Below are positions 1 through 7,534 of a DNA stretch of 64,000 nucleotides, piece by piece. The notes beneath the pieces are model-generated. The model saw only the letters and a program-made list of their open reading frames with translations, ran no database searches and had not been told where the DNA came from. The number at the start of each line of letters is the position of its first letter. Positions within the stretch are counted from its first letter, which is position 1. Origin of the DNA: Catellatospora sichuanensis. Its GTDB lineage: Bacteria > Actinomycetota > Actinomycetes > Mycobacteriales > Micromonosporaceae. Made by a program: the position numbers and the translations under genes. The stretch covers positions 331,803 to 395,802 of the forward strand of contig NZ_ML660185.1 in NCBI RefSeq assembly GCF_007483665.1, given 5' to 3'.

Positions 1-1
1 G

Positions 2-79
2 CCGGAGCCGCAGGGCCCGGACGTCGAATGGCAGGAGGGCCTCGCCGCGAAGAACTGCGCCCTGACCGGTCGGTCCTGA
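2..79 (+). CDS. C-terminal fragment of a gene entering from the left edge (uncertain)
   Basis: A reading frame is open from the left edge and ends in TGA at 77-79, giving the last 25 residues of a protein that ends in NCALTGRS. The residues have the mixed acidic and polar make-up of a real C-terminus (PEPQGPDVEWQEG). The following gene starts 44 bases later in the same direction. Nothing can be said about function, and the frame may be fortuitous because only 78 bases are visible. Confidence 0.3.
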   Translation, partial: PEPQGPDVEWQEGLAAKNCALTGRS

Positions 80-123
80 GCGACGGACCCGGGGGAGACC
101 GCGCTTCGGTAGCGTTGTCGTTC

Positions 124-633
124 ATGGAAGACAACGGGGTGACGATCCGACTGGCCGGCGCGGAGGCCGTCGACGCGCTCGAGCCGCTGTGGCTGTCGAT
201 GCACCGGCACCATCGCGAGATCGCACCGGAGCTGGCCATGTACCCGGACGAGCGGTCGTGGCAGCTGCGCCGGGACCTGTACCGGCAGTGGATCACCGAA
301 CCGGGGTCGTTCGTGCTGCTGGCCGAGGACGGCGGGGAGCTGGTCGGGTACGCGTTCACGCACGTGTTCGCGGGCCCGGACGACACCTGGGTGTCCGGCG
401 ACCGGATCGCCGAGCTGGAGTCGCTGTCGGTGGCGGCGAGCCATCGCGGCCGGGGCGTCGGCACCCGGCTGCTCGACGCCGTCGACGACCGGCTGGCCGA
501 GCTGGGCATCGGTGACCTGTACATCGGCACGCTCGCGGCGAACCTGGGCGCGCAGCGGGTGTACGAGAAGCGCGGCCTGCGGCCTCTGATGATCAAATAT
601 GCCCGGCTGGCCGCCTCGCCGCCCCGGGACTGA
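124..633 (+). CDS. GNAT family N-acetyltransferase
   Basis: A 169-residue protein of the GNAT fold, which transfers an acetyl group from acetyl-CoA to an amine. The acetyl-CoA pyrophosphate loop is visible as SHRGRGVGTRLLDAV at about residues 105-120, followed by the usual C-terminal segment with YEKRGLRPL (motif B, G-Y-x-K-x-G-F-type). Substrate cannot be inferred. ATG 124 is preferred over the upstream in-frame ATG at 28. The upstream part encodes low-complexity Arg/Gly residues, a TAGCGT -10-like hexamer lies at 110-115, eight bases before 124, and there is no Shine-Dalgarno. The gene is followed after 67 bases by the PhzF gene on the same strand. Length matches the family. Confidence 0.85.
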   Translation: MEDNGVTIRLAGAEAVDALEPLWLSMHRHHREIAPELAMYPDERSWQLRRDLYRQWITEPGSFVLLAEDGGELVGYAFTHVFAGPDDTWVSGDRIAELESLSVAASHRGRGVGTRLLDAVDDRLAELGIGDLYIGTLAANLGAQRVYEKRGLRPLMIKYARLAASPPRD

Positions 634-688
634 CACCGGCGGAGCCACCGGCCGCGAATTGGCCGTGGGGGAGCGGCACCACGGTGCG

Positions 689-694
689 TACGGT
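689..694 (+). promoter_or_regulatory. -10 hexamer of a probable leaderless promoter for the PhzF gene
   Basis: TACGGT lies exactly six bases before GTG 701, with no Shine-Dalgarno sequence between. This places the expected transcription start on the first base of the start codon. No clear -35 is visible. Inference from spacing only. Confidence 0.4.
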
Positions 695-700
695 CGACCT

Positions 701-1537
701 GTGGAGATCTTGAGATATGCGGCGTTCACCGCCGACCCGGCCGGCGGCAACCCCGCGGGCGTCGTGCTCGACGGGACCGCGCTCGACGACGCGGCGATGC
801 TGGCCGTCGCCGCGGATGTCGGCTACTCCGAGACCGCGTTCCTCATCCCGCGCGGCGGCGGCCGGTTCGAGGTGCGCTACTTCAGCCCGCTGGCCGAGGT
901 GGACTTCTGCGGGCACGCGACCATCGCGGCCGCGGCGGCGTACGCCGAGCGCCACGGCGCGGGCCCGCTGAGCTTCGACACGAAGGCGGGCACCATCGAG
1001 GTGCTCACCCGCAGGGCCGCCGACGGGACCGCCACGGCCACCCTGACCAGCGTCGCACCGCGTACCGCAGTCCTCGCAGAGGCCGATCTCGCCGCGCTGC
1101 TGGATGCGCTGAACTGGTCCGCCGCGGACCTCGACCCGGCGCTGCCGCCGCGCCTGGCGTACGCCGGAGTCTGGCATCCGGTCCTCGCCGCGGCGACCCG
1201 GCGGCGGCTGTCCGACCTGGACTACGACATGGACACGCTCGGCGCGCTGATGGCGCGGCGCGGCTGGACCACGGTCGACCTCGTGTGGCGGGAGTCGGCG
1301 GACGTGTTCCACGCCCGCAACCCGTTCCCACCGGGCGGTGTGGTCGAGGACCCGGCGACCGGCGCGGCGGCCGCGGCCTTCGGCGGCTATCTGCGCGAGC
1401 TGGATCTGGTGACCCCGCCCGCCACGGTCACCGTGTACCAGGGTGACGACATGGGCCGTCCCAGTGTGCTCACCGTCCAGATCGGGCCCGACCCGGGCAG
1501 CGGCATCGCGGTCACCGGCACGGCCGTCGCGCTGTAA
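701..1537 (+). CDS. PhzF family isomerase/epimerase
   Basis: A 278-residue member of the PhzF/diaminopimelate-epimerase-like fold. The family signature is clear: an N-terminal strand with AGGNPAGVV, GYSETAFL containing the conserved catalytic-type glutamate (Glu44, equivalent to Glu45 of PhzF), VDFCGHATIAAA in the first domain, and DPATGAAAAAFGGYL near the C-terminus. PhzF itself isomerises a phenazine precursor, but most relatives outside phenazine clusters have unknown substrates, and no phenazine genes are nearby. I chose GTG 701 because homology-like sequence begins there (VEILRYAAF) and a -10-like hexamer sits six bases upstream. The frame is open back to 599, but that extension is low complexity. 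Confidence 0.88.
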   Translation: MEILRYAAFTADPAGGNPAGVVLDGTALDDAAMLAVAADVGYSETAFLIPRGGGRFEVRYFSPLAEVDFCGHATIAAAAAYAERHGAGPLSFDTKAGTIEVLTRRAADGTATATLTSVAPRTAVLAEADLAALLDALNWSAADLDPALPPRLAYAGVWHPVLAAATRRRLSDLDYDMDTLGALMARRGWTTVDLVWRESADVFHARNPFPPGGVVEDPATGAAAAAFGGYLRELDLVTPPATVTVYQGDDMGRPSVLTVQIGPDPGSGIAVTGTAVAL

Positions 1538-1649
1538 CCGTCGCGGCGCGTTCGTGGCTGGTGTTTTCGCAGGTCACGGGCGTGGCGAAGGCTTGTGGGA
1601 GCAGGTCGCCTCCGTAGGATCTTGTCGATCCTAGGAAAGGTGACATGTA

Positions 1650-2723
1650 GTGAAAAAGTCGTATCGAGTGGCCGCGCTGACCGCGGCGCTGCTCGCGGGC
1701 ACGGCGGCGGGCGGCGCGCCGTCCTGGAGCGCCGCCGTCGCCGGTGAGCAGGTCTACGACACCGCCGGCACGTACACGTTCGACGTGCCCGCCGGTGTCG
1801 CGGTGACGCTGGAACTGTGGGGCGCGGGCGGCGGTGGCGGCGGCGGCAACGGCGGCGGAGCCGGTGGCGGTGGCGGGGGCGGCGGCAAGTCGCTGTTCGG
1901 CCGGGGCGGTGGCGGCGGGGCCGGTGGCAGTTCCGGCGGCGGCGGCGCGGGCGGCGGTTCCGGCGGCGCGGGGCAGTACGTCAAATGCGTCCTGCCCGCG
2001 GACTTCCCCGCGACGCAACTGTCCATCGTGGTCGGCCGGGGCGGCAGCGGCGGGCGCGGCGCGGCCGCGGCCACCGGCGGCGCGCCGAGCTCGCCCGGCG
2101 GCAACGGCAACCCGGGCCAGATCTCCAAGGCGGGCGCGGACGGCGCGGAAGGCGCGATCACCGAGGTCAGCGTGCTGCTCAACGACACCCCGCTGCTGCT
2201 GACCCAGGCTGCGGGCGGCGCGGGCGGGCAGGGCAGCCCCGAGTTCTCCAACGGTGGCCCCGGTGGCATGGACGCCACCGGCAGCCGTCCGGGCACGACC
2301 CGGCCCGGCGGCATCGGCAGCAGCGCACCCGGTGACGGCGGCGCGGGCGGCACCATGACGGTGCCCTCGGCGGCCCTGTGCACCGGCACCGACGGCGCGG
2401 GCGGCAACGCAGGCAAGGGCGGCGGCGACGGCGCGGCCGGCGGCTCCGGTGTCGACGGCGCGAGCAGCGGCACAGGCGGGGCCGGTGGCGCGGGGGCGAC
2501 CGTGGTCGGCCTGGGCGGCGCAGGCGGCACCGTGACGGACGGCGTCGAGCACGGCGTCGGCGGGGCCGGGGGCGCGGGCGGCAACGGCGGACGCGGCGGC
2601 GCGGGTGGTCGCGGGGGCTACCACCGCAGCCTCGCCGCAGACGGCGGCCTCGCGGGCGGCAACTCCGCCGCGGGCGTCACCGGCCGGCCCGGAGCCGACG
2701 GCTTCGCCCGCCTCACCTGGTGA
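1650..2723 (+). CDS. Secreted glycine-rich protein
   Basis: A 357-residue protein that begins with a signal peptide (basic MKKSYR, then an Ala/Leu core ending near SWSAAVA). After the short segment TYTFDVPAGVAVTLELWGAG come about 300 residues dominated by glycine and alanine in GG, GGAGG and GGNGG runs, broken by short polar patches, and the chain closes with ADGFARLTW. This arrangement (beta-strand start VTLELWG, glycine-rich middle, terminal strand) is typical of secreted glycine-rich domain proteins whose function is mostly unknown. A surface, matrix or adhesive role is only a guess. The GTG start at 1650 follows AGGAAAGG at about 1633-1640. An ATG at 1645 is closed at once by TAG. A strong terminator follows. 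Confidence 0.8.
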   Translation: MKKSYRVAALTAALLAGTAAGGAPSWSAAVAGEQVYDTAGTYTFDVPAGVAVTLELWGAGGGGGGGNGGGAGGGGGGGGKSLFGRGGGGGAGGSSGGGGAGGGSGGAGQYVKCVLPADFPATQLSIVVGRGGSGGRGAAAATGGAPSSPGGNGNPGQISKAGADGAEGAITEVSVLLNDTPLLLTQAAGGAGGQGSPEFSNGGPGGMDATGSRPGTTRPGGIGSSAPGDGGAGGTMTVPSAALCTGTDGAGGNAGKGGGDGAAGGSGVDGASSGTGGAGGAGATVVGLGGAGGTVTDGVEHGVGGAGGAGGNGGRGGAGGRGGYHRSLAADGGLAGGNSAAGVTGRPGADGFARLTW

Positions 2724-2733
2724 CCTGAGCAGC

Positions 2734-2776
2734 AGAAAGGACGCCCGCACGCCGCGAGGCAGGGGGCGTCCTTTCT
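2734..2776 (+). terminator. Intrinsic terminator after the glycine-rich gene
   Basis: A perfect 13-bp inverted repeat (2734-2746 with 2764-2776, arm AGAAAGGACGCCC) with a 17-base loop lies 11 bases after the TGA. The right arm ends in CTTTCT rather than a long T run. Confidence 0.8.
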
Positions 2777-2860
2777 CATCCCTCGTCGCACGGCCCGACA
2801 CCGTCACGTCAGGCGGCTCGAGCGGATCGACCGCGCCGTGTCGCCGGGAGCGGTCCGGAA

Positions 2861-3000
2861 GTTCCCGGTGAATCGGTGAGAGTCCACACATACGTGTGGG
2901 AACCGGTGGCCGGGCGGGGGCGACCTGTGTCGCGCGGTGAGCTTGTCGCCGCCGGGCGCGTCGTGCGGCGTGCCGGGTCCCCCGAGGTGAAGGACGCGAG
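2861..3000 (+). promoter_or_regulatory. Possible structured leader upstream of the YcnI-like gene
   Basis: The region before the copper-protein gene holds a perfect hairpin CCACAC-ATAC-GTGTGG (2884-2899). A competing longer pairing joins GTTCCC (2861-2866) with GGGAAC (2898-2903). The two pairings share bases 2898-2899 and so exclude each other, as in an RNA switch. The segment GGTGAGAGTCC loosely recalls the cobalamin riboswitch core, but the diagnostic GCCACTG box is absent, so I do not call that class. A good ribosome site, GAGGTGAAGGA, lies at about 2984-2994. Confidence 0.25.
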
Positions 3001-3717
3001 ATGACGATCGGTGCGAGGGCACGGTGGCGGGCCGGCGTGGTCACGGTCGCGGCGGCGGCGATGATCGGCCTGTCGGCCGTGCCGGCAGCGGCGCATGTGA
3101 CCGTGAACCCGAAGGAGGCGACCGTCGGCGGGTACGCCCGGCTGACCTTCCGGGTGCCCAACGAGAAGGACGCCGCGTCGACGGTGAAGGTGGAGGTCGC
3201 GCTGCCGGAGGACGCGCCGTTCGCGAGCGTCTCGGTCAAGCCGACGCCGGGGTGGACGGTCGTGGTGGAGAAGCGCAAGCTGACCACGCCGATCAAGAGC
3301 CACGACCGGGAGATCACCGAGGCCGCCTCGAAGATCACCTGGACGGCGGACGCCGCCTCGGCGGTCAAGCCCGGCCAGTTCCAGGAGTTCGACGTGTCCG
3401 CCGGGCCGGTGCCCGAGGTGAGCCAGGTCGTGTTCAAGGCCCTGCAGACGTACTCCGACGGCGAGGTCGTGCGCTGGATCGAGGAGCCGAAGCCCGGTGC
3501 GGAGGTCGAGCACCCCGCGCCGGTGCTCAAGGTCCTGCCGAAGGCGGCGGTCGCGTCACCGGCGGCAGCCGGGAGCAACTCGGCGTCGGGCGACACCCCG
3601 GCGTCCTCCGGCGGCGGCAACGGCTGGCCGCTCGGCCTGAGCATCGCCGCGCTGGTCGTCGCCCTGGCCGCGCTCGGCCTGGCCCTACGCGGAAAGCCCG
3701 CCGCCGGGCAGTCCTGA
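3001..3717 (+). CDS. ycnI: YcnI-like copper-binding protein (DUF1775), membrane anchored
   Basis: A 238-residue exported protein of the YcnI/DUF1775 family. A signal peptide (about residues 1-31) ends in PAAA, so the mature chain should begin with histidine (His32, AHVTVNP). A free N-terminal histidine is the known copper(II) ligand in YcnI proteins, together with a conserved tryptophan; Trp residues are present here. The Ig-like domain covers about residues 32-165. It is followed by an Ala/Ser/Gly linker and a C-terminal membrane helix (about 205-228) with a short basic tail. It is convergent with an ECF sigma gene, and such sigma/anti-sigma genes are often found beside copper genes in actinobacteria. 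A strong bidirectional hairpin separates the two. Copper binding is family knowledge, not seen directly. Confidence 0.85.
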   Translation: MTIGARARWRAGVVTVAAAAMIGLSAVPAAAHVTVNPKEATVGGYARLTFRVPNEKDAASTVKVEVALPEDAPFASVSVKPTPGWTVVVEKRKLTTPIKSHDREITEAASKITWTADAASAVKPGQFQEFDVSAGPVPEVSQVVFKALQTYSDGEVVRWIEEPKPGAEVEHPAPVLKVLPKAAVASPAAAGSNSASGDTPASSGGGNGWPLGLSIAALVVALAALGLALRGKPAAGQS

Positions 3718-3812
3718 TCCACGGCCCGCGGCGGGCCGGGGGAGGCCGGCGCGACCAGCGAGGTCCGTCAGGCGGAGCAACGCTGACGGTCAGGGCGAGG
3801 GATCAGCGTCTG

Positions 3813-3849
3813 GTGTCATGATCTGCGGTCGGACCGCAGGTCATGACAC
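3813..3849. terminator. Bidirectional terminator between the YcnI-like and sigma genes
   Basis: Arms 3813-3830 and 3832-3849 pair over 18 positions with one mismatch (a G-U pair in one RNA), separated by a single base. The genes on either side converge, so the near-perfect palindrome would serve both. Confidence 0.7.
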
Positions 3850-3888
3850 GAAACGGCGATCTTGCCCGGCGGCGCCGCCGCACCGGGC

Positions 3889-4473
3889 TCAGACGGCGCG
3901 GAGGTGGCGGCGGGGCGCTGCGGTGGCGCTGTCGCCTAGGGCGGCGGCGAGGTCGTCGCGTGCCCGCGCCACTCGGGACCGGATCGTGCCGATCGGGCAG
4001 CCGATCACCTCGGCGGCCTCGATGTACGACAGGCCCAGCACCTGCGTGGCGACGAACGCCTCGCGCCGGTCGGGGTCGAGCCCGGCGATCAGCCGGTCGA
4101 GCAGGATCTGCTCGTCGAAGCGCCCGGCCGCGCCGGCCGAGACGGTGTCGGCCACGGCCACCCAGTCGGCCAGGTCAGCCGACCGCGGCCGGCGGGCGAG
4201 CACGCGCAGGTGGTCGACGACGGTGTGCCGGGCGATGGCCAGCAGCCAGGTGCGGGCCGAGGAGCGGCCCTCGAACGAGGGCAGGGCGCGCATCGCCCGC
4301 AGGTAGGTGTCCTGGGCGAGGTCGTCGGCGTCGGCGGCCCCGGCCAGGTGCGCCACGAAACGCACCACGTCGCGCTGGGTCGCCGCCACGAACGCCTCGG
4401 TGGCGGCGCGGTCGCCGCCGCGGGCCGCCAGGGCCAGCGCCGTGATGCGCTCGTCGTCACCGCCGTAAGACAT
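3889..4473 (-). CDS. ECF-type RNA polymerase sigma factor
   Basis: A 194-residue group 4 sigma factor. Region 2 is seen in DDLAQDTYLRAMRALPSFEG (about residues 50-70, the core-binding and -10 segment), with ARTWLLAIARHTVVDHLR after it. Region 4 is seen in GLSYIEAAEVIGCPIGTIRSRVARARDDL near residues 150-178, the helix-turn-helix that reads the -35 element. The ATG at 4473 is preceded by a TACGCT hexamer seven bases upstream and no Shine-Dalgarno, suggesting a leaderless message. It is divergent from a zf-HC2 membrane protein that is probably its anti-sigma factor and carries an ECF-type promoter. It is convergent with the YcnI-like gene, so a role in metal or envelope stress is plausible but inferred. 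Confidence 0.92.
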   Translation of the reverse strand: MSYGGDDERITALALAARGGDRAATEAFVAATQRDVVRFVAHLAGAADADDLAQDTYLRAMRALPSFEGRSSARTWLLAIARHTVVDHLRVLARRPRSADLADWVAVADTVSAGAAGRFDEQILLDRLIAGLDPDRREAFVATQVLGLSYIEAAEVIGCPIGTIRSRVARARDDLAAALGDSATAAPRRHLRAV

Positions 4474-4552
4474 GACCGGAAGCGTATCGTTCGCCGCCCG
4501 TCGATGCGATCCCCCCGGTGTGCGACAGCGCCGCAGGTCACAGCAACGGCTG

Positions 4553-4578
4553 GGAACCAATCCGGGGGTACGGGCGAC
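4553..4578 (+). promoter_or_regulatory. ECF-sigma-type promoter for the anti-sigma gene
   Basis: GGAACC (4553-4558), a 16-base spacer and CGAC (4575-4578) match the usual GGAAC-N16-CGT/CGAC form of ECF promoters. The element sits 22 bases before ATG 4601, so the neighbouring sigma factor may drive its own anti-sigma. Inference from consensus. Confidence 0.5.
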
Positions 4579-4600
4579 AATGTGTCTCATGGGAGTGGGC

Positions 4601-5383
4601 ATGGGGTGCACACAGGCGCGCGAGCTGCTGTCGGCCCGCCTGGACGGCGCGGACGAGCCGAGCGAACGTGAGGCGGTCGACGAGCACGTGCGGGGCTGTG
4701 CCGCGTGCGCGGACTGGTGGCAGCGGGCGGAGTCGGTGACCCGGCTGGCCCGTACTGCGGCGGCGCTGCCGGTGCCGCCGCTGAGCGAGCAGGCGCTGGC
4801 CGCGGTGCTGGCCGCGGCGCCGACTCCGCCGGTCCGGCGGGCCCGGTTCGACGTCGCCGCCTGGCTGCGGCGGGCGCTGCTGGTCGTCGGGGTGGGCCAG
4901 TTCCTGCTCGGTGTGGCCCAGATCAGCAGCCTGGCCGCCGCGGACCGGCACGCGCACAGCGTGGTCGGGTCGGTGTCGTCGGGGCACCTGTGGCACGAGT
5001 CGGCGGCCTGGAACGTGGCGATCGGCGCGGCGCTGGCCTGGCTGGCGTGGCGGCGTACCCGCCCGGCGGCGCTGCTGCCGGTGATGACCGCGTTCGTGAT
5101 CGTGCTCAGCCTGCTCACCGCCAACGATGCGCTGGCGGGCCGGGTCGAGGCGGGCCGGGTCATGTCGCACGGCCTGGTGCTCGTCGGGTACGGCCTGCTG
5201 CTGGCGCTGAACCATCCGCGCCTGCGCGGCGACGAACCGCCCGTCCGCGCGGCCCGTCCCGGGGGGACCTGGTCGATCCGCCGCGGCGACGACGGGGAGG
5301 GCCCGCTCGCGCCGGTGTACCCGTTCCCGGTCCGGGTGGCCGTCACCCGAAAGGTGACCGTGGAGCAGCGCCGCGCGGCCTGA
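4601..5383 (+). CDS. zf-HC2 anti-sigma factor with membrane domain
   Basis: A 260-residue membrane protein. The first 45 residues form an anti-sigma zinc finger (CTQARELLSARLDGADE ... VDEHVRGCAACADWW, with the H-x3-C-x2-C zinc ligands), the cytoplasmic part that holds the sigma factor. The rest has about four membrane helices with a histidine-bearing loop (DRHAHSVVGSVSSGHLWHE) that could sense metal or redox state from outside. I chose ATG 4601 because GGGAG stands six bases before it and family members start MGC at this point; in-frame ATGs at 4580 and 4589 are alternatives. It is divergent from the ECF sigma gene and has an ECF-like promoter of its own. The metal link is an inference from the nearby YcnI-like gene. 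Confidence 0.85.
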   Translation: MGCTQARELLSARLDGADEPSEREAVDEHVRGCAACADWWQRAESVTRLARTAAALPVPPLSEQALAAVLAAAPTPPVRRARFDVAAWLRRALLVVGVGQFLLGVAQISSLAAADRHAHSVVGSVSSGHLWHESAAWNVAIGAALAWLAWRRTRPAALLPVMTAFVIVLSLLTANDALAGRVEAGRVMSHGLVLVGYGLLLALNHPRLRGDEPPVRAARPGGTWSIRRGDDGEGPLAPVYPFPVRVAVTRKVTVEQRRAA

Positions 5384-5410
5384 TTGTCGGACCCGTCCGG
5401 TAGACCGTCG

Positions 5411-5443
5411 GGTTGACGTCAACCTCGCTTGAGGTTCTACGGT
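5411..5443 (+). promoter_or_regulatory. MerR-type promoter with 19-bp spacer upstream of the ABC exporter
   Basis: A -35 TTGACG (5413-5418) and a -10 TACGGT (5438-5443) are separated by 19 bases, the stretched spacing typical of MerR-activated promoters. A perfect dyad AACCTC-N4-GAGGTT (5421-5436) is centred in that spacer. A further 14-bp palindrome, GGTTGACGTCAACC (5411-5424), overlaps the -35. No MerR gene is adjacent. The only MerR-like gene in view is at 21.8 kb. Confidence 0.65.
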
Positions 5444-5499
5444 GACGGCGGCGGGCCAACAACCCGCCCGCACCGGTCCGTACGGGAAGGCAAAGCTCG

Positions 5500-7377
5500 A
5501 TGAGCATGGAAATGGCGGCGTGGAACTCCCTCTACCACGCCATGAACGCCCAGGACGAGCGCCGTCCGTTCTCGCGCGTGACACTGCGGCGCATCCTCGG
5601 GTTCGCCCGGCCGCACCGCAAGCAGCTGCTGGCCTTCCTCGCGCTGAGCGTGGTCGGCGCGGTGCTCGCGGTGGCCACGCCGATCCTGGCCGGGCAGGTG
5701 ATCGACACGATCTCGGACGGCGGCCCGGAGGCCACCGTGGTGTGGCTGGCCGTGATCATCGCGGGGCTGGCACTGGCCGAGGCCGGGCTGAGCCTGGGCA
5801 CCCGCTGGCTGTCGGCGACCATCGGTGAGGGGCTGATCCTCGACCTGCGCACCGCCGTGTTCGACCACGTGCAGCGGATGCCGGTCGCTTTCTTCACCCG
5901 CACCCGCACCGGTGCGCTGGTGAGCCGGCTGAACAACGACGTGATCGGCGCGCAGCGGGCGTTCAGCGACACCCTGTCCGGGGTGGTCGCGAACCTGGTC
6001 ATGCTGGTGCTGACGCTGGTCGTCATGATCCGGCTGTCCTGGCAGATCACGCTGCTGGCGCTGGTGCTGCTGCCGGTGTTCGTGCTGCCCGCCCGCCGGA
6101 TGGGCAACAAGCTGGCCCGGCTGGAGCGCGAGGCCGCCGAGCACAACGCGACCATGAGCACGAACATGACCGAGCGCTTCTCCGCGCCCGGCGCGACGCT
6201 GATCAAGCTGTTCGGGCAGCCGGAACGGGAGTCGGCCGAGTTCGCGGCACGGGCCCGGCGGGTACGCGACATCGGCGTGCGTACCGCGATGGTGCAGTGG
6301 GTCTTCGTGACCGCCCTGATGCTGGTCTCCTCCCTCGCGCTGGCCCTGGTCTACGGCCTCGGCGGGGTGTTCGCGCTGCGCGGCACGCTGGACGAGGGCG
6401 CGGTGGTGGCGCTGGCGCTGCTGCTGGCCCGTCTCTACGCCCCGCTGACCTCGCTGGCCAGCGCCCGCGTCGAGGTGATGAGCGCCCTGGTCAGCTTCGA
6501 GCGGGTGTTCGAGATCCTGGACCTCAAGCCGCTGATCACCGAACCCGAGCAGCCGCAGCGCATTCCCGACGGCCCGGTGTCGGTGCAGTTCGACGGGGTC
6601 GGCTTCGGCTACCCGTCGGCCGACAAGGTGTCGCTGGCCTCGCTGGAGGAGGTCGCGGTGCTCGACTCCCGCGGGGGCGCGCAGGTGCTGCACGAGGTGT
6701 CGTTCACCGCCGAGCCGGGCCAGCTCGTGGCGCTGGTCGGCTCGTCCGGGGCGGGCAAGTCCACCATCGCGCAGCTGCTGCCGCGGTTGTACGACACCGA
6801 CAGCGGCACGGTCCGGCTGGCCGGCGTCGACGTACGCGACCTGGACGCCAAGACGATCCGGCAGACGCTGGGCATGGTCACCCAGGACGGCCACCTGTTC
6901 CACGAGTCGGTGCGGGCCAACCTGCTGCTGGCCCGCCCGGAGGCCACCGACGAGGAGCTGTGGGACGCGCTGCGCCGGGCCCGGCTGGCCGACCTGGTCG
7001 AGGAGCTGCCCGACGGCCTGGACACGGTCGTCGGCGAACGCGGCTACCGGCTGTCCGGCGGCGAGCGGCAGCGGCTGACCATCGCCCGGGTGCTGCTGGC
7101 CCGGCCGCGGGTGGTGGTGCTCGACGAGGCGACGGCGCACCTGGACTCGACGTCGGAGGCGGCGGTGCAGGAGGCGCTGGGTGAGGCCCTGGCCGGGCGC
7201 ACCTCGGTGGTCATCGCGCACCGGCTGTCCACGGTCCGCCAGGCCGACCAGATCCTGGTGATCGAGGCGGGGCGGGTCGTCGAGCGCGGTACGCACTCTG
7301 ACCTGCTGGCCCGCGAGGGCCGCTATGCGGAGCTGTACCGCACCCAGTTCGACCAGCCGGTCGCCGGCCGGGTGTAG
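5500..7377 (+). CDS. ABC exporter, fused membrane and ATPase domains
   Basis: A 625-residue half-transporter of the multidrug/lipid exporter type (MsbA/LmrA-like). Six membrane helices lie in about residues 30-320 (TRTGALVSRLNNDV is the typical coupling segment). The nucleotide-binding domain starts near residue 350. It has Walker A GSSGAGKST (about 413), signature LSGGERQRL (about 518), Walker B VVVLDEATAHLD and the switch histidine in VVIAHRLST. Proteins of this type work as dimers and export drugs, lipids or peptides; the substrate is unknown. The gene stands alone, with a MerR-type promoter upstream and a hairpin downstream, which suggests drug-inducible expression. A GGGAAGG ribosome site lies about 11 bases before ATG 5500. 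Confidence 0.92.
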   Translation: MSMEMAAWNSLYHAMNAQDERRPFSRVTLRRILGFARPHRKQLLAFLALSVVGAVLAVATPILAGQVIDTISDGGPEATVVWLAVIIAGLALAEAGLSLGTRWLSATIGEGLILDLRTAVFDHVQRMPVAFFTRTRTGALVSRLNNDVIGAQRAFSDTLSGVVANLVMLVLTLVVMIRLSWQITLLALVLLPVFVLPARRMGNKLARLEREAAEHNATMSTNMTERFSAPGATLIKLFGQPERESAEFAARARRVRDIGVRTAMVQWVFVTALMLVSSLALALVYGLGGVFALRGTLDEGAVVALALLLARLYAPLTSLASARVEVMSALVSFERVFEILDLKPLITEPEQPQRIPDGPVSVQFDGVGFGYPSADKVSLASLEEVAVLDSRGGAQVLHEVSFTAEPGQLVALVGSSGAGKSTIAQLLPRLYDTDSGTVRLAGVDVRDLDAKTIRQTLGMVTQDGHLFHESVRANLLLARPEATDEELWDALRRARLADLVEELPDGLDTVVGERGYRLSGGERQRLTIARVLLARPRVVVLDEATAHLDSTSEAAVQEALGEALAGRTSVVIAHRLSTVRQADQILVIEAGRVVERGTHSDLLAREGRYAELYRTQFDQPVAGRV

Positions 7378-7391
7378 CCGCACGCAGACGA

Positions 7392-7423
7392 GCCCGGCCG
7401 CGCGGTCCCACCGCCGGCCGGGC
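7392..7423 (+). terminator. Hairpin terminator after the ABC exporter
   Basis: Perfect 9-bp arms GCCCGGCCG (7392-7400) and CGGCCGGGC (7415-7423) with a 14-base loop lie 15 bases after the stop. No T tract. Confidence 0.55.
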
Positions 7424-7534
7424 GCCGCCTGAGACATCGCTTCGGCGGCGTCGAGGAACCGCGACGTTCGGCAGAATTCACTGCGATGTGCGGCGCTGCG
7501 ATGAGTTTTGTCGGTGGCGTCGGTCAGTGTTGGC

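Noticed and set aside
2861..2960. Cobalamin riboswitch
   Set aside because: GGTGAGAGTCC looks alike, but the conserved GCCACTG box and the usual downstream genes are lacking.
1512..3722. Very long open frame on the minus strand across the glycine-rich and YcnI-like genes
   Set aside because: It mirrors the GC-rich third positions of real plus-strand genes; no domain, and its residues are low complexity.
5421..5436. SoxR box
   Set aside because: SoxR sites have CCTCAAG...CTTGAGG with ten bases between CCTC and GAGG; here only four, so a different MerR protein is likelier.
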